Assembly (NCBI RefSeq): GCF_010091945.1
Contig: NZ_WVIE01000001.1
Coordinates: 273,404-337,403, forward strand
Direction: 5' to 3'
DNA length: 64,000 nucleotides
Origin: Myxacorys almedinensis A
Lineage (GTDB): Bacteria; Cyanobacteriota; Cyanobacteriia; Leptolyngbyales; Leptolyngbyaceae
In this document: one piece after another, positions 36,601 to 45,700 of the stretch
Numbering within the stretch: position 1 is the first letter of the stretch
How the letters are laid out: each line of letters begins with the position of its first letter
The notes under the pieces: model-generated
Told to the model about the DNA's origin: nothing
Database searches by the model: none
What the model saw: only the letters and a program-made list of their open reading frames with translations
Position numbers and translations under genes: made by a program

Positions 36601-36788
36601 CAGGAAGCCGTCAGTCGTTAGGAACAGCCGTGTTTGGCGGCATGTTTGTAGCGACGTTCTTGAGCTTGTTTATCACGCCGATTCTTTATATTGTGATTGT
36701 GTCGCTATTGTCGCGGTTCCGGGGTCGTAAAGCGGTGCCGCAACCCCTAGAAGAGACGCCCGAAGTTACTTCCTCGGATCGATATTAG
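33621..36788 (+). CDS. RND multidrug efflux pump, HAE1 family (AcrB type)
   Basis: This 1055-residue inner-membrane proton antiporter has twelve spans and two large periplasmic loops. The start MFAEFFIRRPVFASVCAIII is canonical. TM4 contains the proton-relay pair in ATGMVVDDAIVVVEDI, and TM10-12 have GLVMLIGLSSKNSILIVEFA and a final SLFITPILYIVIV. HAE1 pumps expel hydrophobic drugs, solvents or dyes; the substrates here are unknown. It is coupled by position with the adaptor gene. No regulator gene of the TetR or MarR type flanks the pair. Confidence 0.96.
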   Translation: MFAEFFIRRPVFASVCAIIIVLLGAASIPTLPIAQYPKVAPTQVVVTSNYTGASAEVVENTVTNIIEREINGVEGLRYLESSSSNSGTSTITATFESDRNEDLAAIDVQNRVSRAEPQLPESVQRTGISVNRSNSGFLLAIGIFAENNAYEPLFLSNYVDRYVIDAIRRIQGVAEVQLFGERQYAMRLWLDPPRLAARSLTPQDVVNALSDQNVQVGVGQLGQPPVRDNLEYQIDLEARTQFTEPSQFENLILRAEDNGSLVRLKDVGRVELGAENYGSFLRYRGQDAVGIGVSQLSNSNALEVADQVKAEMARLQTTFPPGIKYEVAFDTTSFVRASLEEVIITLFIAVALVILIIFLFLQDWRTTLIPSITIPAALIGTFLFIRGFGFSINSLTLFGLTLATGMVVDDAIVVVEDIGKKIKEQGMRPRQAAIAAMQELSSAVVATSLVLMAVFVPVAFFPGITGAFYRQFALTIAFSIAVSTFLALTLTPSLAGLLLRRDQHPPRWANWFFIRFNRGLDWLRRGHQSILGYLVQVKGLVVGVFVVLLGITALLYIQVPTGFLPEEDQGYFITIVQAPEGVSLSYTDTAIRKIEEKLLPLDEVVGTFAVGGFSFSGNSSNTGIIFTTLKPWAERRGKDQSIQALIQTLTAELSTIPEALILPINPPVVQGLGNFGGFTLKLQDRRSGGELDGLVQTLGQVLGQANQTEGLQGVFSTFSANSPKYQIDINREMAESLRVSVGDILQTLQTAIGSQYVNDFTLEQRNYRVYVQADQQYRTKPEDINQLYVRSATDQMIPLSNLVTLTPTTSPQTITHYNLFRAVEITGNPAPGYSSGDAIAKMQEVAQSLPAGFSYEWSGLSLDEIESGSQAPLIFGLGLVLVFLVLAAQYENYVDPIIILLAVPLAILGALLAQSLRGLQNDIYCQIGLVMLIGLSSKNSILIVEFANQLRGKGLSITNAALDAAQERLRPILMTALSTLLGIFPLVIATGAGAGSRQSLGTAVFGGMFVATFLSLFITPILYIVIVSLLSRFRGRKAVPQPLEETPEVTSSDRY

Positions 36789-37161
36789 GGTGCGATCGCA
36801 GAAGGGCTGAAGTTGCTAAACCCAAACAACTCAACATTAAATTTACTGGTAACTTGGAGTGCTTTTGAAAGCGAAACAGTCTAGATATTTAACACATCTG
36901 TTGCCCGTTCTAAGGCTCAATCAGCTTGGCTTTCGACTGGATCAATTTACCCATCAAGCAGTATCCAAACGCAGAACTTTGGGCACTAGATGGTCGGCTC
37001 TACCGTAACGCTGTAAAAAAAAGGGTTCGATATAAATCTGCTGAGCACCTGAGTTTCGGCAATTTCCCTTTGAAGAGGTGTAAACACCGATCTTCCCAAT
37101 GGCGCTAGCTTCTCTACAATAGCGGTATCGAGATCTAGACGTGACGACAGAGGGGAACGCG
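36789..37161. other. Intergenic region upstream of clpB
   Basis: About 370 bases separate the pump and clpB. A short plus-strand frame (36926-37108) has no recognisable features. I looked for a CIRCE element (TTAGCACTC-N9-GAGTGCTAA) and found only an unpaired GAGTGC near 36856. Confidence 0.5.
37115..37120 (+). promoter_or_regulatory. Possible clpB -10 box
   Basis: TACAAT lies 42 bases before the ATG at 37162. The -35 region has only a weak TTCCCA about 17 bases upstream, so an activator or an alternative sigma factor could be needed. Confidence 0.3.
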
Positions 37162-39786
37162 ATGCAGCCAACCGATCCCAATAAATTTACCGAAAAAGCC
37201 TGGGAAGCGATCGTTCGCACTCCAGAAATTGTCAAGCAATCGCAGCAGCAGCAGATCGAAACGGAACATTTGCTCAAGGCACTGCTTGAACAAGATGGAC
37301 TCGCCACCAGCATTTTTAACAAGCTTGGTGTGAATGTACAGCAGTTGCGCGATCGCGCCGATGAATACATCAACCGCCAGCCCAAGGTATCTGGCAGCGG
37401 GTCATCTGTTTATTTGGGGCGCAGTGCCGATACGTTGCTTGATCGATCTGAAGATTACCGCAAACAATTTGGCGATGATTTTATTTCTATAGAGCATATG
37501 CTGCTAGGCTATGCCAAAGATGAGCGGTTTGGCAGAGCATTGCTCACCGAGTTTAAAGTCGATGAAACGAAACTAAATGATGCGATCGCGCAGGTTCGGG
37601 GTAATCAAAAAGTGACAGATCAAACGCCTGAAAATAAGTACGAATCGTTAGAAAAGTATGGACGCGATTTGACCGAGTATGCTCGGCAAGGCAAACTCGA
37701 TCCGGTGATCGGGCGGGATGACGAAATTCGTCGCACGATTCAAATTTTGTCTCGGCGCACCAAAAACAATCCAGTGCTGATCGGTGAACCGGGGGTGGGT
37801 AAAACCGCGATCGCGGAAGGTCTTGCTCAACGGATCATCAATGGGGATGTGCCAGAATCGTTGCGCGATCGCAAGCTGATTGCCTTGGATATGGGGGCCC
37901 TGATTGCGGGAGCAAAATATCGCGGCGAGTTTGAGGAGCGCCTAAAAGCGGTGCTTAAAGAAGTAACCGACTCGCGTGGCGCAATTATTTTATTTATCGA
38001 CGAAATTCATACCGTCGTGGGGGCTGGGGCAACCCAAGGTGCCATGGATGCCGGAAACCTGCTGAAGCCGATGCTGGCGCGGGGAGAGTTGCGCTGCATT
38101 GGGGCAACGACGATTGATGAGTATCGCAAGTACATTGAAAAAGATGCTGCCCTCGAACGGCGATTTCAACAGGTGTACATCGATCAGCCGGATATAGAAG
38201 ACACCATTTCGATCTTGCGCGGTTTGAAAGATCGCTACGAGATCCACCACAATGTGAAGATTTCCGATGGCGCGTTGGTCGCGGCGGCAACCTTGTCTGC
38301 CCGCTATATCAGCGATCGCTTCTTGCCCGACAAAGCCATCGACCTGGTAGACGAAGCGGCAGCCAAACTCAAAATGGAAATTACGTCCAAACCTGAAGAG
38401 TTGGATGAAGTCGATCGTAAGATTCTGCAAATGGAAATGGAGCGCCTGTCGCTAAAAAATGAATATGACCCGGCATCGCGCGATCGCTTAGAACGGCTTG
38501 ATCGAGAACTTGCTGATCTCAAAGAAGAGCAGAGCCGATTTAACGCCCAATGGCAGGCTGAGAAAGGCATTATCGATCAGTTGCGGACGCTGAAAGAAGA
38601 AATTGAGCGGGTCAATATCGAGATTCAGCAAGCCGAACGCGATTACGATCTCAACCGCGCCGCCGAGTTGAAGTACGGCAAACTCACCGATCTCAACCGC
38701 CGATTGCAAGAAGCAGAGACCCAACTTTCGCAGACGCAGAAAAGCGGAAAAACTTTGCTGCGCGAGGAAGTGACCGAATCGGATATTGCCGAAATCATTT
38801 CTAAATGGACGGGCATTCCGGTGAGCAAACTCGTTGAATCGGAGATGCAGAAACTTCTGAAACTGGAAGATGTGCTGCATCAGCGCGTGATTGGGCAAGA
38901 TGAAGCGGTGACTGCCGTGGCGGATGCGATTCAGCGATCGCGCGCAGGACTTGCCGACCCAAACCGCCCCACGGCAAGTTTTATCTTCTTAGGTCCGACG
39001 GGGGTTGGTAAAACCGAACTTGCCAAAGCGCTGGCGTCCTTCCTGTTCGACACCGAAGAAGCCATGGTGCGAATCGATATGTCGGAATATATGGAGAAGC
39101 ACGCGGTTTCTCGGTTGATCGGTGCGCCTCCGGGCTATGTAGGCTACGAAGAAGGCGGGCAACTTACCGAAGCAATTCGGCGGCGTCCCTATTCGGTGAT
39201 TTTGTTTGATGAGATTGAAAAAGCGCATCCCGATGTGTTTAACGTGATGCTGCAAATTCTTGATGATGGTCGCGTTACTGATTCTCAAGGTCGCACGGTA
39301 GACTTCAAAAACACAATCATCATCATGACATCAAACATTGGTTCGCAGTATATCCTGGAGTATGGCGGCGATGATGCTCGTTATGAAGAGATGCGATCGC
39401 GGGTGATGGAGGCGATGCGATCAACGTTCCGTCCAGAATTTTTGAACCGAATCGATGACACCATTATCTTCCACAGCTTGCAGAAATCTGAACTCCGCGA
39501 AATTATCAAGATTCAGATCAAGCGGTTGGAGCAGCGGTTGGCAGAGCGCAAGATGTCGCTTAAGTTGTCGGATGCGGCGCTCGATTTCTTGGCAGATTTG
39601 GGCTTCGATCCGGTCTATGGAGCGCGTCCGCTAAAACGGGCAATTCAGCGAGAGTTGGAAACTGCGATCGCAAAGCAAATTCTCCGGGGCGAATATACGA
39701 CTGGCGATACTATCTTTGTAGATGTCGGTGAAACCGAGCGGTTAGAGTTTAAGCGATTGCCTTCTGAAGTGCTAACGACGCAGTAG
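37162..39786 (+). CDS. clpB: ATP-dependent disaggregase ClpB
   Basis: About 874 residues from the ATG at 37162 ([17 protein letters not shown]); a GTG at 37141 is possible but gives a non-family extension. Domains are the N-domain, AAA-1 with Walker A GEPGVGKT (208-215), a long middle coiled coil (about 400-530), and AAA-2 with Walker A GPTGVGKT (611-618), followed by the sensor and C-terminal domain. No ClpP-binding loop is expected with this middle domain. ClpB works with DnaK to rescue aggregated proteins after heat stress. It is monocistronic; a hairpin follows at 39843. Confidence 0.97.
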   Translation: MQPTDPNKFTEKAWEAIVRTPEIVKQSQQQQIETEHLLKALLEQDGLATSIFNKLGVNVQQLRDRADEYINRQPKVSGSGSSVYLGRSADTLLDRSEDYRKQFGDDFISIEHMLLGYAKDERFGRALLTEFKVDETKLNDAIAQVRGNQKVTDQTPENKYESLEKYGRDLTEYARQGKLDPVIGRDDEIRRTIQILSRRTKNNPVLIGEPGVGKTAIAEGLAQRIINGDVPESLRDRKLIALDMGALIAGAKYRGEFEERLKAVLKEVTDSRGAIILFIDEIHTVVGAGATQGAMDAGNLLKPMLARGELRCIGATTIDEYRKYIEKDAALERRFQQVYIDQPDIEDTISILRGLKDRYEIHHNVKISDGALVAAATLSARYISDRFLPDKAIDLVDEAAAKLKMEITSKPEELDEVDRKILQMEMERLSLKNEYDPASRDRLERLDRELADLKEEQSRFNAQWQAEKGIIDQLRTLKEEIERVNIEIQQAERDYDLNRAAELKYGKLTDLNRRLQEAETQLSQTQKSGKTLLREEVTESDIAEIISKWTGIPVSKLVESEMQKLLKLEDVLHQRVIGQDEAVTAVADAIQRSRAGLADPNRPTASFIFLGPTGVGKTELAKALASFLFDTEEAMVRIDMSEYMEKHAVSRLIGAPPGYVGYEEGGQLTEAIRRRPYSVILFDEIEKAHPDVFNVMLQILDDGRVTDSQGRTVDFKNTIIIMTSNIGSQYILEYGGDDARYEEMRSRVMEAMRSTFRPEFLNRIDDTIIFHSLQKSELREIIKIQIKRLEQRLAERKMSLKLSDAALDFLADLGFDPVYGARPLKRAIQRELETAIAKQILRGEYTTGDTIFVDVGETERLEFKRLPSEVLTTQ

Positions 39787-39842
39787 TTGAGTTAATCTGC
39801 TTCTTTCATCCTGTCATACAAGACATGGTTGCCCTTGTTCTT

Positions 39843-39868
39843 TTGCCCTCTCTTTTAAGAGGGGGCAA
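39843..39868. terminator. Hairpin terminator after clpB
   Basis: TTGCCCTCTCTT (39843-39854) and AAGAGGGGGCAA (39857-39868) form a 12-bp stem with one G-T pair and a 2-nt gap. It lies about 57 nt past the clpB stop. A T-run is on the left side (CTTTTG) rather than the right, so termination of clpB may be imperfect. Confidence 0.55.
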
Positions 39869-40077
39869 ATTACGATGTAGTGCAATTAATAACTGGCTCA
39901 CCAAACAATTGAATTGAGTATGAATTAAGCAGCACTTTGCGGTCATTTATTTAACCTGTCAAAAGAAAGAATCTGCATAACAACTTTCGACAACAGAACC
40001 TCTGTCTGGGGAGCGATATGACCCATAAGTCAGATCAAGTAAAAATAGAGTCATAAATCTTACGGAGATTGTAGTCT

Positions 40078-40527
40078 ATGAAACTGAATTATTTTGCAAA
40101 GCAGATGTCAACGGTAGCGCGCTGGATGGCAACTACCCTGTTTTGCCTCTTTGCGATCGCCTTCGTTTGGCAGGGTGCGTTTTTCTCAAATATGGCTGCG
40201 ATCGCGGCTCCTGCTGATATGCTAATCGCATCGTCAGACGCAGGCAGCCAGGCTCAAAATAAAGCTGCCAAAGACGCCAGAGAAACGAAAGGATTTGTTC
40301 GCGATGCGGCAGATAAGGTTGAGCAAACTGCAAAAAGCAATGCCAAGCGAGTTGAAAACGCAACTGATGGCGATGGGAGCTTTGTTGAGCGCAAAGCCAA
40401 GAAAGATGCGGCTCGCATTGAGAAAAGAGCAGAAGAAGATGCTGCCCGGACTCAGGGCGCAATCGATAACACCAAGAACGCTGTCGAAAGTGCGATCGAT
40501 AACATCAAGGGTGCTTTTAGCAACTAG
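40078..40527 (+). CDS. Secreted LEA-like / low-temperature-induced-type protein
   Basis: This 149-residue protein has a signal peptide (hydrophobic core WMATTLFCLFAIAFVWQGAF, likely cleavage near AIAAPA). The mature chain of about 100 residues is almost entirely Ala, Lys, Asp, Glu and Asn in a helical 11-mer-like pattern (KAAKDARETKGFVRDAADKV, KAKKDAARIEKRAEEDAA, ending NIKGAFSN). This matches cyanobacterial low-temperature-induced and LEA-like proteins. Location would be periplasmic or thylakoid lumen. A clear hairpin follows at 40579. A desiccation or cold role is inferred. Confidence 0.75.
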   Translation: MKLNYFAKQMSTVARWMATTLFCLFAIAFVWQGAFFSNMAAIAAPADMLIASSDAGSQAQNKAAKDARETKGFVRDAADKVEQTAKSNAKRVENATDGDGSFVERKAKKDAARIEKRAEEDAARTQGAIDNTKNAVESAIDNIKGAFSN

Positions 40528-40578
40528 ATATTGATTCTCTATCAGTTTTTAATTAATGGAAGAATTGATCGAGAAACT

Positions 40579-40613
40579 AGCGGAATGAAAGCGATTTTGC
40601 TGTTCATTCCGCT
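40579..40613 (+). terminator. Terminator of the LEA-like gene
   Basis: AGCGGAATGAA (40579-40589) pairs perfectly with TTCATTCCGCT (40603-40613) around a 13-nt loop. GTTTATTGATTT follows, so a plus-strand intrinsic terminator is likely, about 50 nt after the stop. Confidence 0.65.
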
Positions 40614-40729
40614 GTTTATTGATTTGGTTATTAACTGTTAACAACTCGTCCATTTTTGCCATAATTAACCACCTCGAAGCTGAAGATAAGACCATCTAAA
40701 GATAACCATCTAAAACTATTGTCCAAACC

Positions 40730-41353
40730 CTACTTCATAGCTCCCATTGTGTTCTTCCAAGCAAGCTCTCTGCACAACACAATTAGGGCACGTTCTTCGG
40801 CTCCTTTGAACAGTTTAGATTGAATCAATTCTTCTAATACCTGATGGGTGAGTTGAGCAGAAAAGGTGCCGCCACAGCGTAATAAATGGCTGTAATAGCA
40901 AAACTGCGATCGCCCCTCTTGATTGAGATGAAACTGATGAATTTCTTCCGTGGTCATCCGATGCACTTGGGTATTTACCGGAACCACGACGCGAGGAATT
41001 CCCTGAATTCCATAGGTTCGATTGGTCGGTGTGACCTGAACAGCGCCAACCAAGACCGTCCACAGCAACGTCCTTACTTCCTGAATTTGGTCGGGCGTAA
41101 ACATTGGATCAGGCTCACTCGTCAGCCGCACTCCCGAACTCAGAAATGCCGGATTAAGCAACTGTGAATTGTAGACAATGCCGATCGCCCAATGGCGATG
41201 GCTTCCTCCACTATGCGGCTCGTCTTCTAGCTTTACAAACGTCCCAAAGCCATAATCATCCGCTTGTGGCGCGTTAATAAAATCCATTTCATCATCGACT
41301 TGCACCACATAATCGCAGTGAGAATTTGACTTAACGACTTTGCCTAAACGCAT
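40730..41353 (-). CDS. HAS-barrel-like protein
   Basis: About 207 residues from the ATG at 41353, which has GGAG about 12 bases upstream; the frame is open to 41557 but the extension looks non-native. The N-terminal part (MRLGKVVKSNSHCDYVVQVD, DDYGFGTFVKLED, HWAIGIVYNSQLLNP) has the strand pattern of the HAS barrel, the domain found at the front of HerA-type ATPases. The C-terminal half is helical with FCYYSHLLRCGG. In cyanobacteria such stand-alone proteins often accompany HerA-like ATPases; here two AAA/STAND-type ATPases lie upstream on the same strand. The function is unknown. Confidence 0.7.
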   Translation of the reverse strand: MRLGKVVKSNSHCDYVVQVDDEMDFINAPQADDYGFGTFVKLEDEPHSGGSHRHWAIGIVYNSQLLNPAFLSSGVRLTSEPDPMFTPDQIQEVRTLLWTVLVGAVQVTPTNRTYGIQGIPRVVVPVNTQVHRMTTEEIHQFHLNQEGRSQFCYYSHLLRCGGTFSAQLTHQVLEELIQSKLFKGAEERALIVLCRELAWKNTMGAMK

Positions 41354-41703
41354 GGTTCCGTTGCTCCATTCTTCAAGGCATTTTACAGCGATGCGAGGTT
41401 TTGTACTACACGCAAGAGAAAGGACTTGTGTCTCTAAATAGAAATTTGGTCTTAATTTCGATGCGATCGCAGTCTTTTTAGGCGCATTTACGATCGCCAT
41501 CACCCCTGCGCGGCATTTTGGTCGCGTCCGCAATCGATCGCTTTTTAGCTCGTGCAAATCGGGATCAATCCATTTAGGACGGTTCCTTCCTCAAGGTAAT
41601 CGCATTTAAAACCTAACTTTTGCGTTCGGGTCTGACATGACGTTGGTTCGCTAGATCGCAGTCTTCAATTATGAAGCGATTTGCCCCAACGAAGGGCTTG
41701 AGG
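41354..41703. other. Intergenic region between ATPase B and the HAS-barrel gene
   Basis: About 350 bases on the minus-strand side of the locus. The HAS-barrel frame is open in part of it but shows no family-like sequence. HIP1-type sites occur near 41463 and 41495. No terminator was found, so the downstream gene may still be cotranscribed. Confidence 0.4.
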
Positions 41704-43725
41704 TCAGCATTGATCAGGCTCAGGTTTGTCGGGCAGGTCTTCGCGAGGTTCTGACTTTTCCTCGCGATCGTGTCGCCCAAACGTTCTCGAAATCACCGTA
41801 TCGATGAAATCTGTCATGGTTTGCGATAGGGCTGAGGGCAGGTTGCGGTAAAACCAACGGTGCACATACGCCAACGTGGCAAGATCTACTTCCCGACGGT
41901 TAAAAATTTCTCGCTGAAGATCATCGAGCCGCTCCAGTGCTTTCTCTCTCCATTCGTTTGGGGCTTCGGCATTCACCTGCTCTACCAGATGGGAAAAGTC
42001 GTCGTGCAGCATAGACAAGTCTTTTTCCTCTACTTCCACTTCATCGATGCTTTCAATACTTTCAATGCCTTGCTGAAGATCAATCCCATGCCCATTTTCA
42101 TCTTTTAGGGGGCTGAGCTTCAATTTTTCGTCCATTTCTTTGGCACGCCGAAGCTGGTTGAGCAAGTCCCACGCTTGCTCATTGTCAGGCTCAATCTCTA
42201 GGGCATCTTGCAGGCGAGCAAACGCCTCATCAAACTGCCCCATATCTCTGAGTTCCTGGGCATAGTTATAAAACGCCTTGACATAGGCATCTTTGACCCG
42301 CACCGGATCGAGCAAATAGGCGCGCTCGTAATATGCGATCGCGCTGGGAAACTGCTCTAATTCTGCCAAGGTTGAGGCGAGTTCTAACAGCGCTTTAAAG
42401 TGATTTGGATTGAGTTTTAAGACGCGATCGAGCAGGGTAACGATCGCGGGGGTGGCTCCGTGCAGTTCGCGATCGCGCAGTGCTATCTCATACAGTTCAT
42501 GAGCTTGACGACTCAGCATCCCCAGTTCTTTGATTTCCTTGCGAATCGGATGGCGGCTTACCAACCATCGGCGCACCAGTTCGATCGTCACCCGATAGCT
42601 GGCAAGGCTGGGCGGCATCGTCGCCGATCGAACCCAGGGGCGACGAGGCGTGGACGCTTGCAAAAATTTCCAGTTCACCAAATTGGCAATACTGCGGCGA
42701 ATCTCTTCGGTAACAATCACGCCGTGCTCGCGTAACAAGTCTAGCGGTTCTGTCTCCGTAAAGTCTAAAATCAAATCGGTGGGATGAGCCGCTAGCTTCA
42801 GTTCTGGAACTTCCGCTGCCGCCGAAAACACCACTCGCTCTGGCAACGGAATGCCGTCCCAAAACCAGGCTAGCCCCCCTTCCCCAAACTCGATCGCTTG
42901 ATCCACAATTTTTCGCACATCGTCTCGAATCACTTTCCATCGCCCTTCCTGACGCGCGTTGACAAATAGCGAGAAACAAAGCAACTGCGTGAAGTAGGGA
43001 TGACCCGCAGAAAGCTCTAAGATTTCGTCGATCGCCCCTGGAAAGTACTCTAAAATTTTTCCAGCCGGTTTCGTAATCAGCTTTTCGGCACTGCGACGAT
43101 CAAGCCGCCCCACTTCCTGGTAGGGTGCTTCTCGGAACAAGCTGAGCAGCGATCCCAGGTCTGTCAGTTGCCGCCCCACCACCGGAATGATGTATAAATC
43201 CCGGTGCTGATAGACTTCTGACTGTAAAAAGGGGAAAAGATGACCCGCCGCATCTTTCATATCGGGGCGGTAGTTGCCGACGGCATCAAACTCATCGAGC
43301 AGCAGCACAATATTCTTCACGCCTAGCGCCTCGCGCAGATCGGGCAAGAAGCGATCGACAAACAGTTGAGGCTGCTCGGTCAACGCTGCGATCGTGGGGA
43401 CATCAACGCGATCGCTCACCCGCTCAAAATAATCTAGCGAGTCTCGTGCAAGCTCGTGCAGCACCACCCCGATCGGCTTGCGGCTATCTCCTTCGAGCGA
43501 CAGCGGCACAAACTCAAAATCCTTGAGCTTTACAAAGTTTGGAATCTGCGCCAACACAGACGACTTACCGATGCGGCGCTGCCCATGGAGCAAAATCACC
43601 TGCGCCCCTTGCAGCAAATTATCTTCGATAAATTCAAACAGGGTCTCCCGCCCGAAAAACATTTCCGGTTCCACAATGGGACGACCAATAACATAAGGAT
43701 TTCTGCGCCCGAATGAATCGCTCAT
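41704..43725 (-). CDS. AAA/STAND-type ATPase with TPR region (ATPase B)
   Basis: This 673-residue protein opens with RRNPYVIGRPIVEPEMFFGR, the start of a cyanobacterial ATPase group. Walker A is GQRRIGKSS (48-56) and Walker B is IVLLLDEFD (139-147). A winged-helix-like region follows near 300-400 (EHGVIVTEEIRRSIANLVNWKFL). TPR-like helices occupy about 430-520 (LLELASTLAELEQFPSAIAYYERAYLLDP), and the tail is acidic and helical. It starts 31 nt after the related ATPase A gene, so the two are an operon and may act together. A signalling or defence-like role is possible; nothing in the sequence proves it. Confidence 0.85.
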   Translation of the reverse strand: MSDSFGRRNPYVIGRPIVEPEMFFGRETLFEFIEDNLLQGAQVILLHGQRRIGKSSVLAQIPNFVKLKDFEFVPLSLEGDSRKPIGVVLHELARDSLDYFERVSDRVDVPTIAALTEQPQLFVDRFLPDLREALGVKNIVLLLDEFDAVGNYRPDMKDAAGHLFPFLQSEVYQHRDLYIIPVVGRQLTDLGSLLSLFREAPYQEVGRLDRRSAEKLITKPAGKILEYFPGAIDEILELSAGHPYFTQLLCFSLFVNARQEGRWKVIRDDVRKIVDQAIEFGEGGLAWFWDGIPLPERVVFSAAAEVPELKLAAHPTDLILDFTETEPLDLLREHGVIVTEEIRRSIANLVNWKFLQASTPRRPWVRSATMPPSLASYRVTIELVRRWLVSRHPIRKEIKELGMLSRQAHELYEIALRDRELHGATPAIVTLLDRVLKLNPNHFKALLELASTLAELEQFPSAIAYYERAYLLDPVRVKDAYVKAFYNYAQELRDMGQFDEAFARLQDALEIEPDNEQAWDLLNQLRRAKEMDEKLKLSPLKDENGHGIDLQQGIESIESIDEVEVEEKDLSMLHDDFSHLVEQVNAEAPNEWREKALERLDDLQREIFNRREVDLATLAYVHRWFYRNLPSALSQTMTDFIDTVISRTFGRHDREEKSEPREDLPDKPEPDQC

Positions 43726-43756
43726 ATAAATAATGAAAAGTATCTATCTGGTCGAT

Positions 43757-45061
43757 CTATCCCTGGACAAAGCCCCTGGGCAATGCTGCCGAGAGCTTTC
43801 CTAACCACGCCAGAATCGAGGGCACTGCTTCTCGGTTATCCCACAACCACCGAATCGCGGTTGTCACATTCTCGGCTTGGCGGTGGCTCATCAGGTTGAG
43901 AAAGAGCTTTTGCCGCGCTTGCAAACTGGCTTCGTCCCTGTTGGCAATTTCCTTAACAACCCACCATTCCATAAGAGACGAGGCAAACTGATAGACCTTC
44001 TGACCGTCATCCCCCTGACAAACAATCACTCCACGCTCCTCTAGATCCATTAATTCTCGCTCTTTTTGGCTGAAAATAATATCCACATCGCCCAAATCGT
44101 AACGTTTATCGAGGATTCGACCCTTGAGGTTAACCAGACCAAGTAACATAAGTAACGTCTGTTCCGTGTCATTCGACAAATCCCAAATGTCCTGAAAATA
44201 GTGTTCCGTCATTTGGCGAAAATCTTTCGCAAAGGCATCCGCATCGGGGACGTGCCCTGCCCGGAGTTCTCGATATAACAAAAACCCAGCATTTTGCAAC
44301 AGTGCCGGATTGCCGTCTGCAACCTCGTGAATGCCGTCTCGCAGGGCAGGAGTCATGGGCAATCCGCCTAGCAATCCTGCGATTTCGGTGTTTGTAAACG
44401 GTTTAAGTGGCTGAAATAAGTAGTGGTTATACCAGGGAGAACCATCGGGCTTGAGTTTGGGTCCCAGTTCGTTTAACCGGCGCAGCGACGTGACGACCAT
44501 CGAGAGAAACTGCCGCTCTCGCGAATGGGAGGCAAGGTTGCGGCACTCGCTCAAAAATACCATGATGTCTTGATCCCCATAGCTTTGATTGGGGCGAAGC
44601 GCGGCATCGTAATCATCGACCAGCAGCAGCAAAAATCGATCGCGCTTGCCGATCTCTCGCAAAATACTTCTCAAACAGTCTTTACTCGTTGTCTCTGCGT
44701 CAAGATATTTTGTCGCTTCGGCTTGAATGTCTGGCTCATCGTCAAGCTGTTCTTTGAGAAGAATAAACACTTCTCGCCAAAAGTGGGTTGCTGTAAACGG
44801 TTGGATGCTTAGACAACTGAGCATAACAATGACCGCCTTCGAGGGATCATGCGATCGCAGTGTCCAGGCGTGAGGCGAGGCGAGCAGTTCTAGAAACGAC
44901 GATTTTCCGATCCCTGGACCGCCCCACAGCGCCAAATTACTCCGGCTAAAGATTTGATCGAACGCCGTTTCGATCTCGCTGGTGCGCCCGATAAATTTGA
45001 GCGGCGGGACGGGGCGACCCACCACGTAGGGATTTTGCGGAAGTCCAAAACTGTCGGTCAT
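43757..45061 (-). CDS. AAA/STAND-type ATPase (ATPase A)
   Basis: This 434-residue protein shares the NPYVVGRP...FIGR start with ATPase B. Walker A is GGPGIGKSS (47-55) and Walker B is LLLLVDDYD (about 144-152). The C-terminal half looks like a winged helix (YDLGDVDIIFSQKERELMDLEERGVIV) and ends after a helical domain. It has no TPR region. It lies 81 nt after ogt and 31 nt before ATPase B on the minus strand. The tandem pair probably arose by duplication or functions as a two-subunit device; the trigger and output are unknown. Confidence 0.83.
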   Translation of the reverse strand: MTDSFGLPQNPYVVGRPVPPLKFIGRTSEIETAFDQIFSRSNLALWGGPGIGKSSFLELLASPHAWTLRSHDPSKAVIVMLSCLSIQPFTATHFWREVFILLKEQLDDEPDIQAEATKYLDAETTSKDCLRSILREIGKRDRFLLLLVDDYDAALRPNQSYGDQDIMVFLSECRNLASHSRERQFLSMVVTSLRRLNELGPKLKPDGSPWYNHYLFQPLKPFTNTEIAGLLGGLPMTPALRDGIHEVADGNPALLQNAGFLLYRELRAGHVPDADAFAKDFRQMTEHYFQDIWDLSNDTEQTLLMLLGLVNLKGRILDKRYDLGDVDIIFSQKERELMDLEERGVIVCQGDDGQKVYQFASSLMEWWVVKEIANRDEASLQARQKLFLNLMSHRQAENVTTAIRWLWDNREAVPSILAWLGKLSAALPRGFVQG

Positions 45062-45142
45062 GAGCTACGCGATGTCCTATTTCAGCAGAATGTCTACGAT
45101 CGTAGCTCTATCGTTCCAACTCTGTCAGTCATTTCAACGCGC

Positions 45143-45691
45143 TCAGTACCCGGTGACCCCTTCATGGTGAAGTAACCAGCGCTTCCGCTCTAAGCCCCCG
45201 GCATAACCCGTTAGCGTCTGATTTGCGCCAATGACGCGATGGCACGGCAGCACAATGGCGATCGGGTTGAGCGCGTTGGTCATGCCCACGGCGCGATAGG
45301 CAGTTGGTCGCCCGATCTGGTGGGCTAGTTGCCCATACGTCCAGACGTGCCCTACTGGAATCGTTCTCAGCGCCAACCAAACCTGCTGTTGAAACGGCGT
45401 TCCGCCCAAGCTAACCGGAAGCTCATCTAAGCTAGAGACGTTGCCCTTTAGGTAAGACTGAAGGGCATCGCCGATCCCCTGGGGATTTGACGTGGGCACT
45501 AGCCTCACATGCCCAAATCGCTGCTCAAGCCGTTGCCTCATCCGCGCTTCATAGTCAGAAAAATCTACTGCACAGAGGCTTTCGCCATCTGACACCACGA
45601 GAATTTGACCCAACGCGCTGGGAATCTGATCAAAGCACAATTCCTTGGGTTGAGCCGAGTGGGCTTTAGATCTGATCGCAGCCTGAGCCAT
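45143..45691 (-). CDS. ogt: Methylated-DNA--protein-cysteine methyltransferase
   Basis: This 182-residue protein has the Ogt/MGMT signature LPCHRVIG (active Cys accepts the alkyl group from O6-alkylguanine), the helix-turn-helix stretch TYGQLAHQIGRPTAYRAVG with the arginine finger, and the conserved GGLERKRWLLHHEG end. The N-terminal domain is of normal length. It starts 9 nt after the metF stop, so the two are probably cotranscribed. It repairs O6-methylguanine in a suicide reaction. Confidence 0.96.
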   Translation of the reverse strand: MAQAAIRSKAHSAQPKELCFDQIPSALGQILVVSDGESLCAVDFSDYEARMRQRLEQRFGHVRLVPTSNPQGIGDALQSYLKGNVSSLDELPVSLGGTPFQQQVWLALRTIPVGHVWTYGQLAHQIGRPTAYRAVGMTNALNPIAIVLPCHRVIGANQTLTGYAGGLERKRWLLHHEGVTGY

Positions 45692-45700
45692 AAGATCGCC

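Noticed and set aside
36840..37161. Possible CIRCE operator upstream of clpB
   Set aside because: Only an unpaired GAGTGC near 36856; no TTAGCACTC partner at 9-bp spacing.
37990..38430. Minus-strand open frames inside clpB
   Set aside because: They lie opposite conserved AAA-1 coding sequence and have no recognisable motifs.
42497..42979. 160-codon minus-strand frame within ATPase B
   Set aside because: It is on the same strand in another frame; composition is Arg/Gly/Ser-rich and the ATPase frame is intact.
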